Shown: positions 45,630 to 54,403 of the stretch, piece by piece
Numbering within the stretch: the first letter of the stretch is position 1
Layout: every line of letters begins with the position of its first letter
NCBI RefSeq assembly: GCF_010669285.1
Contig: NZ_CP048711.1
Span: forward strand, 1,426,001 to 1,490,000
Origin: Kineobactrum salinum
GTDB taxonomy: Bacteria; Pseudomonadota; Gammaproteobacteria; Pseudomonadales; Halieaceae
Direction: 5' to 3'
DNA length: 64,000 nucleotides
The notes under the pieces: model-generated
Told to the model about the DNA's origin: nothing
Seen by the model: only the letters and a program-made list of their open reading frames with translations
Databases searched by the model: none
Position numbers and translations under genes: made by a program

Positions 45630-46778
45630 TTGATCGCTGCACTCGACTTTCCGGCTCCGAGCAGATTGCCTAATGAGCAGGCCCTGCGAAATGAAGTACG
45701 TGACTTCTTGAAACAGGAACAGGAACTGGTGCGTGCCGGCGCCCTCGGTAGCTGGAGCCGCTGCTGTCCTGAATTTAGCCGGCGGTTGGGAGAACGCGGC
45801 TGGATAGGCATGGCGTGGCCCAGGAAATATGGCGGGCAAGAGCGCTCGGCGCTTGAACGGTATATTGTGATTGAGGAACTGTTGGCTGCGAACGCTCCTG
45901 TCGGCGCGCATTGGACTGCGGATCGGCAATGTGGTCCGCTGCTCCTGTACTGCGGTTCTGAAGAACAACGACTTGATATTCTGCCGCGAATTGCCGCCGG
46001 GAAATGCTATATCGCCATTGGTCTTAGCGAACCCGGAGTAGGTTCTGACCTGGCTTCCCTGAAGACACGCGCTGCCCCCGTTGACGGCGGCTACTGTCTA
46101 CGTGGTACCAAGCTTTGGACAACGCAGGCGCACATCAGCCATTATATGACTGTACTTTGCCGCACGGATGGGGAGCACAGTCATCGTCATGAAGGGCTAA
46201 GCCAACTCATTGTCGATATGGCATCGCCCGGAATTGAAGTTCGTCCAATCATTGATATGACTGGGTCGCATAGTCTCAACGAAGTTCAGTTTGATGACGT
46301 ATTCGTTCCTGATAATGCTCTGATTGGGACGCGGGGCGATGGATGGAAACAAGTCTTGAATGAGCTTTCCAACGAACGCAGCGCGCCGGACCGCATCCTT
46401 TCATCGTTCAAACTGCTGGATCAACTTGTAGCGTCGGTACGCTCCGAACCCACGGAGGAAGGTAAACGCGAGGTTGGACGTTTGATAGGTCGCACTGCAT
46501 TACTGACAAGCCTTTCTGCGTCAATAGTGGAAATGCAACGGCTGGGTCGGGACCCCGGTGCCTCGGCGGCAATTGTCAAGGACCTGGGCGCCGAGCTCGA
46601 GCAGGAAACGCCCGAAATTGCTCGAAAACTGTTTCCGCTGGAACTGTCGCGGGGCTCCGACGATTATCTTCAAACACTGATCGGAGCCATTTTACTCATG
46701 TCACCATCATTCAGCGTGCGTGGTGGCACGCGCGAGATTCTGCGGGGAATTATTGCCCGCAGTTTAGGAGCGAGATAA
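45630..46778 (+). CDS. Acyl-CoA dehydrogenase
   Basis: A 382-residue acyl-CoA dehydrogenase starting at a TTG at 45630 with AAGGAA about ten bases upstream. It has the WPRKYGGQERSALERYIVIEE N-terminal segment and the family signature IGLSEPGVGSDLASLKTRA. The tail FSVRGGTREILRGIIARSLG is the usual end. It resembles the larger-substrate FadE type. With the divergent 363-residue relative at 40.1 kb it gives the island two such subunits, a common heteromer arrangement. Confidence 0.92.
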   Translation: MIAALDFPAPSRLPNEQALRNEVRDFLKQEQELVRAGALGSWSRCCPEFSRRLGERGWIGMAWPRKYGGQERSALERYIVIEELLAANAPVGAHWTADRQCGPLLLYCGSEEQRLDILPRIAAGKCYIAIGLSEPGVGSDLASLKTRAAPVDGGYCLRGTKLWTTQAHISHYMTVLCRTDGEHSHRHEGLSQLIVDMASPGIEVRPIIDMTGSHSLNEVQFDDVFVPDNALIGTRGDGWKQVLNELSNERSAPDRILSSFKLLDQLVASVRSEPTEEGKREVGRLIGRTALLTSLSASIVEMQRLGRDPGASAAIVKDLGAELEQETPEIARKLFPLELSRGSDDYLQTLIGAILLMSPSFSVRGGTREILRGIIARSLGAR

Positions 46779-46783
46779 ATCGG

Positions 46784-47587
46784 ATGACGAACTCCACCGT
46801 AGTATGCGAGCGTCTCGAAGATGGCATTGCTTGTTTGACGCTAAACAGCCCAAAAACACGAAACGCTCTTTCCGATGGAGGTTCCGTGAATTCCTTGTTG
46901 GAATGGTTGGGTTTGCTCGATGCGGACCATTCGGTTCGGGTTATCATACTGACAGGCGCCGGAACGGCGTTTTCGGCAGGTGGAGACCTCAAGACAATGG
47001 TTGCTGGCGAAGGGCCCATCAGCACTAAACCAGATATAACGCGAACTAACTACCGGACAGGTATTCAACGCCTTCCGATCGCTTTCGAAACACTGAATGT
47101 GCCGGTTATTGCGGCCGTGAACGGTCCTGCCATTGGCGCCGGTTGCGATCTCGCATGCATGTGCGATTTAAGGATCGCCGCAGAATCCGCTGTTTTTGCA
47201 GAAAGTTTTGTCAAGCTCGGACTCATCCCAGGGGACGGCGGCGCTTGGCTGTTGCCACGCATTGTAGGTTTTGCCAAGGCAAGTGAAATGGCGCTAACTG
47301 GAGATCGGCTCAATTCATCTGACGCGCTTGCTTGCGGTCTCGTCTCCCAGGTCGTCCCCGGCGAGAAGCTTATTGAAGCGGCGGTGGCTCTTGCCCGACG
47401 TATTGCAGCAAATCCGCCAGGTGCGGTGCGAATGACGCGCCGCCTTTTGCGGGAAGCTCAATCAGCCCGCCTTGAAACTGTTTTGGAGCTTTCTTCGGCA
47501 ATGCAGGCGCTAGCCCACACGACGACTGAGCACAAGGAAAGTTTGGCGGCGGCGCTGCGCAAGGTTGGAAAGACTGATCATAAATAG
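46784..47587 (+). CDS. Enoyl-CoA hydratase/isomerase (crotonase) family protein with non-canonical active site
   Basis: A 267-residue crotonase. The CoA-binding loop AGTAFSAGGDLKTM and NGPAIGAGCDLACMCDLRIA are typical. In rat enoyl-CoA hydratase the catalytic residues are Glu144 (GGGCELAM) and Glu164 (QPE); here the first is Asp (GAGCDLAC) and the second falls on Phe in FAESFVKLGLIPGDGG. An Asp in PGDGGAW could replace them, as in some isomerases and dehalogenases. So it may be an isomerase or C-C hydrolase rather than a hydratase (inference). It follows the acyl-CoA dehydrogenase by five bases. Confidence 0.9.
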   Translation: MTNSTVVCERLEDGIACLTLNSPKTRNALSDGGSVNSLLEWLGLLDADHSVRVIILTGAGTAFSAGGDLKTMVAGEGPISTKPDITRTNYRTGIQRLPIAFETLNVPVIAAVNGPAIGAGCDLACMCDLRIAAESAVFAESFVKLGLIPGDGGAWLLPRIVGFAKASEMALTGDRLNSSDALACGLVSQVVPGEKLIEAAVALARRIAANPPGAVRMTRRLLREAQSARLETVLELSSAMQALAHTTTEHKESLAAALRKVGKTDHK

Positions 47588-47613
47588 GGCGATTAGCCAT
47601 GGGAGAACATGTG

Positions 47614-48174
47614 ATGTCTGAAAGGATTGTACGGCGCAGGGTTGTGACGGGCCACAATGCAGAAAACCGATCCTGTGTTGCCTCCGATACTGCGCTTTTC
47701 GGAGAGGATGTTCCGGGGATGCCCGGGAATGTAGTCATCCGATTCTGGGGCGCTGACAAGGAAATGGTTTATCCTGATAGCGGCGATGAACCACAATACG
47801 CTGGATTTTATCCGAATCGAGGCGGCTTTCGTTGCCTTGAGTGCTCGATCCCTCCAGATACCGTTGCTGAGACGGCGTTAGTCAATGACGCGGGAGCCGA
47901 CGAAACGGCACTGGGCGAGCTAGAAACGAAGATGCCTGGCCTGGCAACCGTCATGTCCGGAGAGGATCCCGGCATGCACCGAACGGCGACAGTAGACATG
48001 GTGTTAATCGTCGATGGTCAATGCATTCTGAGACTGGATGAGGAAGAGGTTGCGCTCGGGGTCGGCGATCTGGTGATTCAAAGCGGGACCAGGCACGCCT
48101 GGGGAAATCCTTACGATAGACCGTGCCGTTTCCTGGCAGTTACGATTGGCGCCAAGAACGACTTGTGTGAGTGA
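47614..48174 (+). CDS. Cupin-domain protein
   Basis: A 186-residue protein from the ATG at 47614, chosen for GGGAG eight bases upstream (an ATG at 47599 is also in frame). The C-terminal half is a cupin: HRTATVDMVLIVDGQ as the first motif (only one His, Asp where Glu is usual) and GDLVIQSGTRHAWGN as the second (G-x-L..H-x3-N). It belongs to an uncharacterised type that recurs in catabolic clusters. A metal site would be incomplete, so a binding or isomerase role is possible. No reaction can be assigned. Confidence 0.85.
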   Translation: MSERIVRRRVVTGHNAENRSCVASDTALFGEDVPGMPGNVVIRFWGADKEMVYPDSGDEPQYAGFYPNRGGFRCLECSIPPDTVAETALVNDAGADETALGELETKMPGLATVMSGEDPGMHRTATVDMVLIVDGQCILRLDEEEVALGVGDLVIQSGTRHAWGNPYDRPCRFLAVTIGAKNDLCE

Positions 48175-48225
48175 GCCTCATGATCGGGATTCATTTTTAT
48201 ATTTCTGAAGACAAGCGAGGATAAC

Positions 48226-48657
48226 ATGCCGAGAGACAAGGAATCAGAATCTGAAATTGAACGCATTGAAAGAACGTTCAACGATCCAAACTTTAATCTT
48301 GAGGAGTGTTATCAATATATTGATCCTGATGATTTTGTAGCTTTTCGCTTCATGCCTCCGACTGTTGTAGGCCGGGAGGAATGGAAGAGGATCATTGGCG
48401 AAATGGCAGAAAATGTGGCGAGGGTGGATGGAGAAATTATCAAGATGGAGATAAGCGCGGGAAGCGATCACGGCTTCGCCAATAGCATCCTGAAGGTCAC
48501 AACTTACGATGAAGATGGCAATGCAACTTTTTCCGGAAATTTACGCACCACGGTGTGTTACCGCAAAAAGGACGATAAATGGTTTCAGGTGGCTCAACAC
48601 GCATCGGTGCCCATCAATTTTGCGACGGGTCAACCAGACTTCGACAGTGAGTGGTAA
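48226..48657 (+). CDS. SnoaL/NTF2-like small protein
   Basis: A 143-residue protein with the cone-shaped NTF2-like pattern: an N-terminal helical part, then strands with GREEWKRIIGEMAENV, FANSILKVTTYDEDGN and TTVCYRKKDDKWFQVAQHAS. Family members include isomerases, dehydratases and polyketide cyclases such as ketosteroid isomerase and SnoaL. AGGATAAC precedes the ATG. It follows the cupin gene by about 50 bases and likely acts on the same intermediate (inference). Confidence 0.78.
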   Translation: MPRDKESESEIERIERTFNDPNFNLEECYQYIDPDDFVAFRFMPPTVVGREEWKRIIGEMAENVARVDGEIIKMEISAGSDHGFANSILKVTTYDEDGNATFSGNLRTTVCYRKKDDKWFQVAQHASVPINFATGQPDFDSEW

Positions 48658-48856
48658 AAATACCATGTTGCCCAGCAACGTCGGCTTACCCCGAGAATCA
48701 TGAATTTTTCACTTGGCCTTAGCTGGTCGCCATACCGTCAGATCATAGTCTACATGACAACTTGGTGTTGGACGACATTTCGGGCAACGACTTAGACTTG
48801 GCTCATTGCCAGTAATATTCGGGCAGTCAAATCCGTTGGGGGCACAACGTGACTTT

Positions 48857-48890
48857 TGCCAAAATAGCACCAAAAACTATGATTTTGGCA
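48857..48890. promoter_or_regulatory. Inverted repeat upstream of the TonB-dependent receptor
   Basis: TGCCAAAA (48857-48864) and TTTTGGCA (48883-48890) form an 8-base inverted repeat with an 18-base spacer, about 105 bases before the receptor start. This is a plausible operator or promoter region. It lies in the 336-base gap 48658-48993, which otherwise shows only AT-rich sequence typical of promoters. Confidence 0.35.
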
Positions 48891-48993
48891 GATAGAACTA
48901 ATAAGGTTTGTAGAAATATCTTGACATCGGACATCCGGTACTTACATCTCTAATAGAATTTACTGGTCATTTTCAGTTTAGAGGGAGAATAAA

Positions 48994-51285
48994 ATGAAAT
49001 TCAATCTTAAATGTAATACTAAATTGCTTGTATCGGTAAACTTGGCAATGCTTGTATCGGCAGGCGGGGCGATTGCGCAAATTGAAGAGATCGTCGTCAC
49101 TGCGCAGAAACGGGAGCAAAAACTCAGTGATGTTCCAATTTCAATTCAGACTTTGTCCGGGGACTATATTCAGCGTCAGCAAATTAATAATGTTGCTGAT
49201 CTTACCCAGGTTGTTCCGAGTTTTAACGCGCTGAACGTGTTTCGTGACCAGCTATCTCCTGCATTGCGCGGCGCGGGGTCGATAAATGATAATCCGGGTG
49301 TGGATCAAACGGTTGCGATTTTTCTCGATGGTATTTATATGGGTCAAACCAGCCACATAAGTGCGAACCTGTTTGATGTAGAGCGGATTGAGGTCCTGCG
49401 CGGTCCTCAGGGTACGCTGCAGGGGCGCAACGTGACTGGTGGAGCGCTTATGCTCGTTACAAGCGATCCGTCAGATGAGTTCCGCGCAAAAGGCGATATC
49501 AGTGTTGGCTCTTTCAATACGAGAAGCTTTCAAGGTTTAATCTCTGGTCCCCTTGTTGAGGACCTTCTAGCAGGTCAAATCTCCGCGTCTTATCGCAAGA
49601 GTGACGGCTATCTAGACAATAAAGCTACCGGCAACGACCTTGAAGCGGACGATGTATGGGCATACCGCGGTAAGCTTAAATTCACCCCAAATGATAAAGT
49701 AGATGCAGTTATCTCTGCTTCGTATGTAAAAGATACAGGTTTGGGATCTGAATCGAATATTGTAGGTAATTCCGGGCTGTCGGGCGATCCAACCAACGGA
49801 GCAACCTTAACTGACCTGGATCGCGATGTTTATCAAGACATTGATGGTGAGCGCGACAGGGAGTTTTGGGATATTACAAGCAATATCGATTTCCATACAT
49901 CAATAGGGACCATAACCTCAGTAACCGGATATCTTGAGTCCCATTCGCTCTCAGAAGTAGATATAGACGGTACATCTTTGCCGAGCGCTGCGGTGCTCGA
50001 TCAGGACGATGAGCTGGAACAGTTTTCCCAAGAGCTTCGATTGAATGCTGAATGGGAGCGTGTGAATTTCACATTAGGCGCGTACTATCTCTGGTCAGAT
50101 CAAGAGAAATCCGAGGATCTTGCGGCCAATTTTACCGAAGGTCACCTCCTTGCTGTATTGGCAGGCAATCCTGATGCTCCGCTTTTCGGTCCAGGCCTAG
50201 GGCCGGTAGATATCACTGGTCTTCACGGTTACAACAATACTTTCAAGAACGAAACCACATCCTGGGCAATTTTTGGGGATGCGAGCATCACATTGACCGA
50301 TAATTGGTCTTTCGTTGGCGGTCTCCGCTATTCTGACGAATCCAAAGATTATTCATCTTCTTGTGAGGACACAGGAAGTAATGCAGCATTCCCATTTATC
50401 TCGCCGTGTTTCGTAGCACCTGTTGTAATCGAGGATGAAGAAAGCTGGGACGCTGTAAGCTGGCGTGGCATTCTCCAGTATAGCCTTGATGGTGGGGGCA
50501 TGATGTACGGTGGCATATCGCGTGGTTTCAAGTCAGGTGGGTTTTCCATTGATGACGTTACAACCGTAGTTGTTAGAGATGACTATATCGTTGATCCAGA
50601 ATACGCCACAAACTATGAAATCGGCGCTAAACTAGCGCTTGCAGATCGCAGATTGATATTTAATCCAACCATCTTCTTCACAGAATATGATGACTTGCAG
50701 GTGACGACGTTCACACATGGCGCAGCCGTCCCACGGCCAATTGTCGATAATGCCGCAACAGCCGAAGTCTTCGGTGTCGAAGCTGAAATTATGGCCAACC
50801 CTGTTGAAGGGCTGGATATTTCGGTGAGCTATAGTTACATCGACTCGGAATATAAAGAGTATCTGGATGCTGAGGGAAACAATTTCTCCGGGAATAGTAC
50901 GACGTTTTCACCTAAACATGCGGTCAACGCCGGTGTTAGTTATACGGTTAACTTGCCACGTGATAATGGATTACTCCGATTTGACGCGAACGTTCAATGG
51001 AAAGACAAGTATCGCGTTCAGCCCCAGGATGATGAGCAGAGTACTGTAGAGTATCAGCCATTGTTCAATGCAAGTGTCGAGTACCAGCTGCCAGGAGACA
51101 GCCTGTTTTCAGTTCTCTTGTGGGGCAAGAATCTGACAGATGAAAGGTTCTCACTTGGGGCGGCGGACCGGGCGACATTCAATGCCAGTTTCGCCGACGC
51201 CATCGGTGGTGTGGATACCACTAGTCTAGTGATGCGGGGTAACGCGCCGCGCACGGTGGGCATAACTCTCCGATTCGGGTACTGA
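48994..51285 (+). CDS. TonB-dependent outer-membrane receptor
   Basis: A 763-residue receptor with a signal peptide (MKFNLKCNTKLLVSVNLAML, cleavage near AIAQ) and a TonB box-like EEIVVTAQKREQ right after it. A plug domain follows with FLDGIYMGQTSHISANLFDVE and the RIEVLRGPQGTLQGRN signature, then a 22-strand beta barrel ending in an aromatic-type residue (LRFGY). GGGAG lies seven bases before the ATG. It belongs to the IPR/iron-type family that in Sphingomonad- and marine-type bacteria often imports hydrophobic substrates. Inside a catabolic island it probably imports the pathway substrate (inference). Confidence 0.95.
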   Translation: MKFNLKCNTKLLVSVNLAMLVSAGGAIAQIEEIVVTAQKREQKLSDVPISIQTLSGDYIQRQQINNVADLTQVVPSFNALNVFRDQLSPALRGAGSINDNPGVDQTVAIFLDGIYMGQTSHISANLFDVERIEVLRGPQGTLQGRNVTGGALMLVTSDPSDEFRAKGDISVGSFNTRSFQGLISGPLVEDLLAGQISASYRKSDGYLDNKATGNDLEADDVWAYRGKLKFTPNDKVDAVISASYVKDTGLGSESNIVGNSGLSGDPTNGATLTDLDRDVYQDIDGERDREFWDITSNIDFHTSIGTITSVTGYLESHSLSEVDIDGTSLPSAAVLDQDDELEQFSQELRLNAEWERVNFTLGAYYLWSDQEKSEDLAANFTEGHLLAVLAGNPDAPLFGPGLGPVDITGLHGYNNTFKNETTSWAIFGDASITLTDNWSFVGGLRYSDESKDYSSSCEDTGSNAAFPFISPCFVAPVVIEDEESWDAVSWRGILQYSLDGGGMMYGGISRGFKSGGFSIDDVTTVVVRDDYIVDPEYATNYEIGAKLALADRRLIFNPTIFFTEYDDLQVTTFTHGAAVPRPIVDNAATAEVFGVEAEIMANPVEGLDISVSYSYIDSEYKEYLDAEGNNFSGNSTTFSPKHAVNAGVSYTVNLPRDNGLLRFDANVQWKDKYRVQPQDDEQSTVEYQPLFNASVEYQLPGDSLFSVLLWGKNLTDERFSLGAADRATFNASFADAIGGVDTTSLVMRGNAPRTVGITLRFGY

Positions 51286-51316
51286 GCCAGAGGAATTATT
51301 AGATCCTGTTATTTTG

Positions 51317-51371
51317 CAAGCAATGCAATCCCAGTCGTCTTGAATTAGGGATTGTATTGCTTGTCTTTTTT
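51317..51371 (+). terminator. Rho-independent terminator after the TonB receptor
   Basis: CAAGCAATGCAATCCC and GGGATTGTATTGCTTG pair over 16 bases with one mismatch around a 15-base loop. The stem is followed by TCTTTTTT. It lies 32 bases after the receptor stop and should end the transcript before the monooxygenase. Confidence 0.85.
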
Positions 51372-51532
51372 GTGTGTATGAACGCTACCCGTCTGAGGGT
51401 AGATGAAATATTGTAACCGCCCGAAACACGAAGCTACGCGCAGGGTAATCAGGGCCTACTTACTGAAAACTCTTGAATCAATTGCAGGTCTCTGTAGTCC
51501 CCAAAAACTCTCCTGAACTTCTACGCTTCACA

Positions 51533-51580
51533 ACTGATATTTTTTGGCGCCATCAATATACTGGATGGCGAGATATCAGT
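51533..51580. repeat. Interrupted inverted repeat in the receptor-monooxygenase gap
   Basis: ACTGATAT and CGCCATC on one side pair with GATGGCG and ATATCAGT on the other, with a bulge of TTTTTTGG against AG. A direct repeat TCTGTAGTCC occurs at 51491-51500 and 51582-51591, flanking the hairpin. This could be a small mobile or structured RNA element. Apart from this and the terminator, the 513-base gap 51286-51798 holds no gene I can support. Confidence 0.35.
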
Positions 51581-51798
51581 ATCTGTAGTCCAAGTCTTCG
51601 CGCATGATACTACTTGAATACAGCCTTCGACCGCAGGCGATAGCTGACCAGTCTACCGATGAGTATTTTTTCGATTGATCGTATTGCTGAAGATACAGCT
51701 GTTCCAAGAGTACTATTAATTTATCAGTTGTTACGCGGCAAAAACCGTAGGCTAGATGAACAAACCAAGATGTAATACAACAGAGTTTGGAGTGATAG

Positions 51799-53652
51799 AT
51801 GCAGAACGATACCCCGCCTGATGACACTACCAGTGATATAAATATTGAAACCTGGCGTAAAAAGTTTCTTGAGGAGCGAGACCGGCGCTTACGCGCCGAC
51901 GGCGAACACCAATACATCAAGGCTGCGGGATCTTTTGCTCGCTATCTTGAGGAAGATCCGTACGCAAGTGAGAGCGTGCAGCGCTCACCAATAGTCGACG
52001 AAGTCGAGGTCGTTATAATTGGCGGTGGCTTTAGCGGCATTATGGCCGGCGCCTACCTGAGAAAGGCCGGTATTGATGACTTTCGTATTCTTGAGACTGC
52101 CAGTGATTTTGGCGGTTCGTGGTATTGGAACCGTTATCCAGGTGCGCAATGCGATATTGAGGGGTATATTTACTTACCCCTATTGGAGGAAACAGGATAT
52201 GTTCCCAAGGTAAAATACCCTTTTGCTGGTGAGATATTTCAGCACTGCCAAAGAGTGGGAACGCATTTCAATTTATATGAGAACGCCTGCTTTCAAACCA
52301 AAGTCAACGGCCTGAACTGGGACGAGTCTCTCAAGCGGTGGATTGTGCGCACAAACCGCGATGATGCAATCAAAGCCCGATTTGTCATTTTGTCTGTGGG
52401 CGTGGGCGGAAAAGCCAAGTTGCCGGGGATACCTGGGATCGAAGATTTCGAGGGTGTAAGTTTTCATTCAAGCCATTGGGATTACGATTACACAGGCGGT
52501 GAACCAAATGCGGAACGCTGGGACGCGTCAGACGAAGGGGATGGCGGGACGCCCAAATTGGACAAACTGGGTGACAAGACGGTTGCCGTTATTGGCACCG
52601 GCGCGAGCGCCATTCAGTGCATTCCTTATCTGGCGCGCGACGCGAAGCAAGTTTATGTCTTTCAGCGGACGCCCAATATGGTTTCCGAGCGTGGCGGGAA
52701 CCCGAAAACGGATCCCAAATGGGCTGAAACGTTAAAACCGGGTTGGCAAAAGGAGAGACGCGAGAATTTTGAAGACATTGTCACAGGTAAGCCGCTTGAG
52801 AAAGATTTGGTTGACGATTGCTGGACCCACATGTTGAAGAAGTCCAAGGCGATGATAATGAAGCCTGGCTTGAACACTGAGGAAATGAAGCTCGCAGCTG
52901 AAATAGGCGATATCAAGTTAGTTCAGGATGTGCATAAAGAGGTTGAAAGCATCGTCAGGGATAAAGAGGTGGCTGAAGCTTTAAAGCCCTGGTTCCGTCC
53001 GGGCTGTAAACGACCAGGCTATAATGATGAATATCTTGCCGCATTCAATCGCCCCAATCTGGAGTTAGTAGATGTCAGCGACTCCAAAGGCGTTGAAAAA
53101 ATAACTCAGACAGGCGTTGTGGCCGATGGAAAAGAATATCAAGTAGATTGCATAGTCTTTGCAACTGGTTTTGAAATTGCGATCACGGATTTCAAATCTT
53201 TTATTGGTTTTGACATTGTCGGTAGAAATTCGCAGTCGCTGTACGAGCATTGGGGGAACGGCATACGGTCACTCCATGGATATGGTGCTCACGGTTTTCC
53301 AAACTGGTTCTATATTGGTTTTTCGCAAAACGGGTTTGGCTTTAATCAAGGTTATATGTTGGATGAACAAGTCCGACATGTAACCTATATAATCGACCAG
53401 GTCCGCAAGCGCGGGGCAACGGTCGCTGAGGTCAGCCGTGAAGCCGAAGAGAAGTGGGACGCAACTGTTCGAGAGATGTCTCGCACAAACACCGAGTTTC
53501 TAGAAGCTTGCACGCCTGGTTTCTATAACAACGAGGGACAATCGCGAGGTGGCATTGCATCGCAAGCTTATTCGGCCGGCGTTAGGGCATTCAACGATAT
53601 CTTGGAACAATGGCGGAACGACGATAAACTCGAAGGATTGGATCTGTCATAG
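51799..53652 (+). CDS. Baeyer-Villiger monooxygenase (class B flavoprotein)
   Basis: A 617-residue class B monooxygenase. After an N-terminal extension of about 65 residues comes the FAD motif GGGFSGIMAGAYLRKAG at about 75-91. Then come the WYWNRYPGAQCDIEGYIYLP segment, the Baeyer-Villiger fingerprint FEGVSFHSSHWD at about 217-228 (F-x-G-x3-H-x3-W-D) and the second nucleotide fold VIGTGASAIQ near 264-273. These enzymes insert oxygen next to a ketone to make an ester or lactone with NADPH and O2. The extension is similar to that of 4-hydroxyacetophenone-type enzymes (inference). GGAG precedes the ATG. Confidence 0.94.
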   Translation: MQNDTPPDDTTSDINIETWRKKFLEERDRRLRADGEHQYIKAAGSFARYLEEDPYASESVQRSPIVDEVEVVIIGGGFSGIMAGAYLRKAGIDDFRILETASDFGGSWYWNRYPGAQCDIEGYIYLPLLEETGYVPKVKYPFAGEIFQHCQRVGTHFNLYENACFQTKVNGLNWDESLKRWIVRTNRDDAIKARFVILSVGVGGKAKLPGIPGIEDFEGVSFHSSHWDYDYTGGEPNAERWDASDEGDGGTPKLDKLGDKTVAVIGTGASAIQCIPYLARDAKQVYVFQRTPNMVSERGGNPKTDPKWAETLKPGWQKERRENFEDIVTGKPLEKDLVDDCWTHMLKKSKAMIMKPGLNTEEMKLAAEIGDIKLVQDVHKEVESIVRDKEVAEALKPWFRPGCKRPGYNDEYLAAFNRPNLELVDVSDSKGVEKITQTGVVADGKEYQVDCIVFATGFEIAITDFKSFIGFDIVGRNSQSLYEHWGNGIRSLHGYGAHGFPNWFYIGFSQNGFGFNQGYMLDEQVRHVTYIIDQVRKRGATVAEVSREAEEKWDATVREMSRTNTEFLEACTPGFYNNEGQSRGGIASQAYSAGVRAFNDILEQWRNDDKLEGLDLS

Positions 53653-53953
53653 TGCTGGGTATAATGCCTGCTCCGTTCGGATGGACTATCATTTCCCGCA
53701 GGTTCTGTTGAATGGCTGATTTAGCGCGATTTTATGTGCAGTCGAAATTTGGCAAACTGGCCCTGCCAATCGAACGGGTTCTGTTACGCCTTCGGCATAT
53801 ATGCGGCATTGTTTGGCCCTAAAGCAATATTTTCCTGGCTTTGGAGAAGGTATTCTACGTCCGTTACAAATGCGTGAGCAGTATATGAGCCGAATTAGAT
53901 CTGTAGTTTCGAAGAGCAATCATCCGGCCTTTTGCGGGTAGACAGGGTTCAGA
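53653..53953. other. Gene-free stretch between the monooxygenase and the membrane-protein operon
   Basis: About 300 bases. I see no terminator stem with a T-run, no repeat and no open frame with a ribosome site. An AGGG-type ribosome site for the next gene is at its end. Confidence 0.5.
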
Positions 53954-54403
53954 ATGTCAAAAAATATCTGGCTCTTTTCATTGTTGTGGTGGGCTCACCA
54001 GATTGTTGCGATTGTTTCCGTCTTTTTTTTGCCGGAAAGTACGTTTTTAACCGACCATGATATTGGCCCTGAGGCACAATTGATCATGGGGTCAGTCGGT
54101 AAAATCCTGGTCGCTTTGGTCTTGCTTCCATTTTTTCTAGCCATTGTTTTGTGGCGGCAAAAATGGGCGAGGTGGGTTTTGCTTGTTTCATTCATTCTAT
54201 CGATCGCCAATTTATTACTTGATCCAGCAGGCCTGCAAGCTGCAAATCTTCCATCTACATTTATCCAGTACCTTTCGGTCCTGATCGGAGCCGTGGCATT
54301 TTTCTTTCTATTCTCCTCAAGTACACGAATGTGGTTTTACAAGAGTCCTGGTAGTAACGAAGGGAGTTATACATCAGGTGCGATGTCTGGAGGCGCACAA
54401 TGA
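53954..54403 (+). CDS. Four-helix membrane protein of unknown function
   Basis: A 149-residue protein with four clear hydrophobic helices (LLWWAHQIVAIVSVFFLP, VALVLLPFFLAIVLW, WVLLVSFILSIANLL, YLSVLIGAVAFFFLF) and a Gly/Ser-rich tail. I recognise no family. It overlaps the cytochrome b gene as ATGA, so the two are translated together and it may be a subunit or assembly partner of the Mo-cytochrome module (inference). Confidence 0.75.
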   Translation: MSKNIWLFSLLWWAHQIVAIVSVFFLPESTFLTDHDIGPEAQLIMGSVGKILVALVLLPFFLAIVLWRQKWARWVLLVSFILSIANLLLDPAGLQAANLPSTFIQYLSVLIGAVAFFFLFSSSTRMWFYKSPGSNEGSYTSGAMSGGAQ

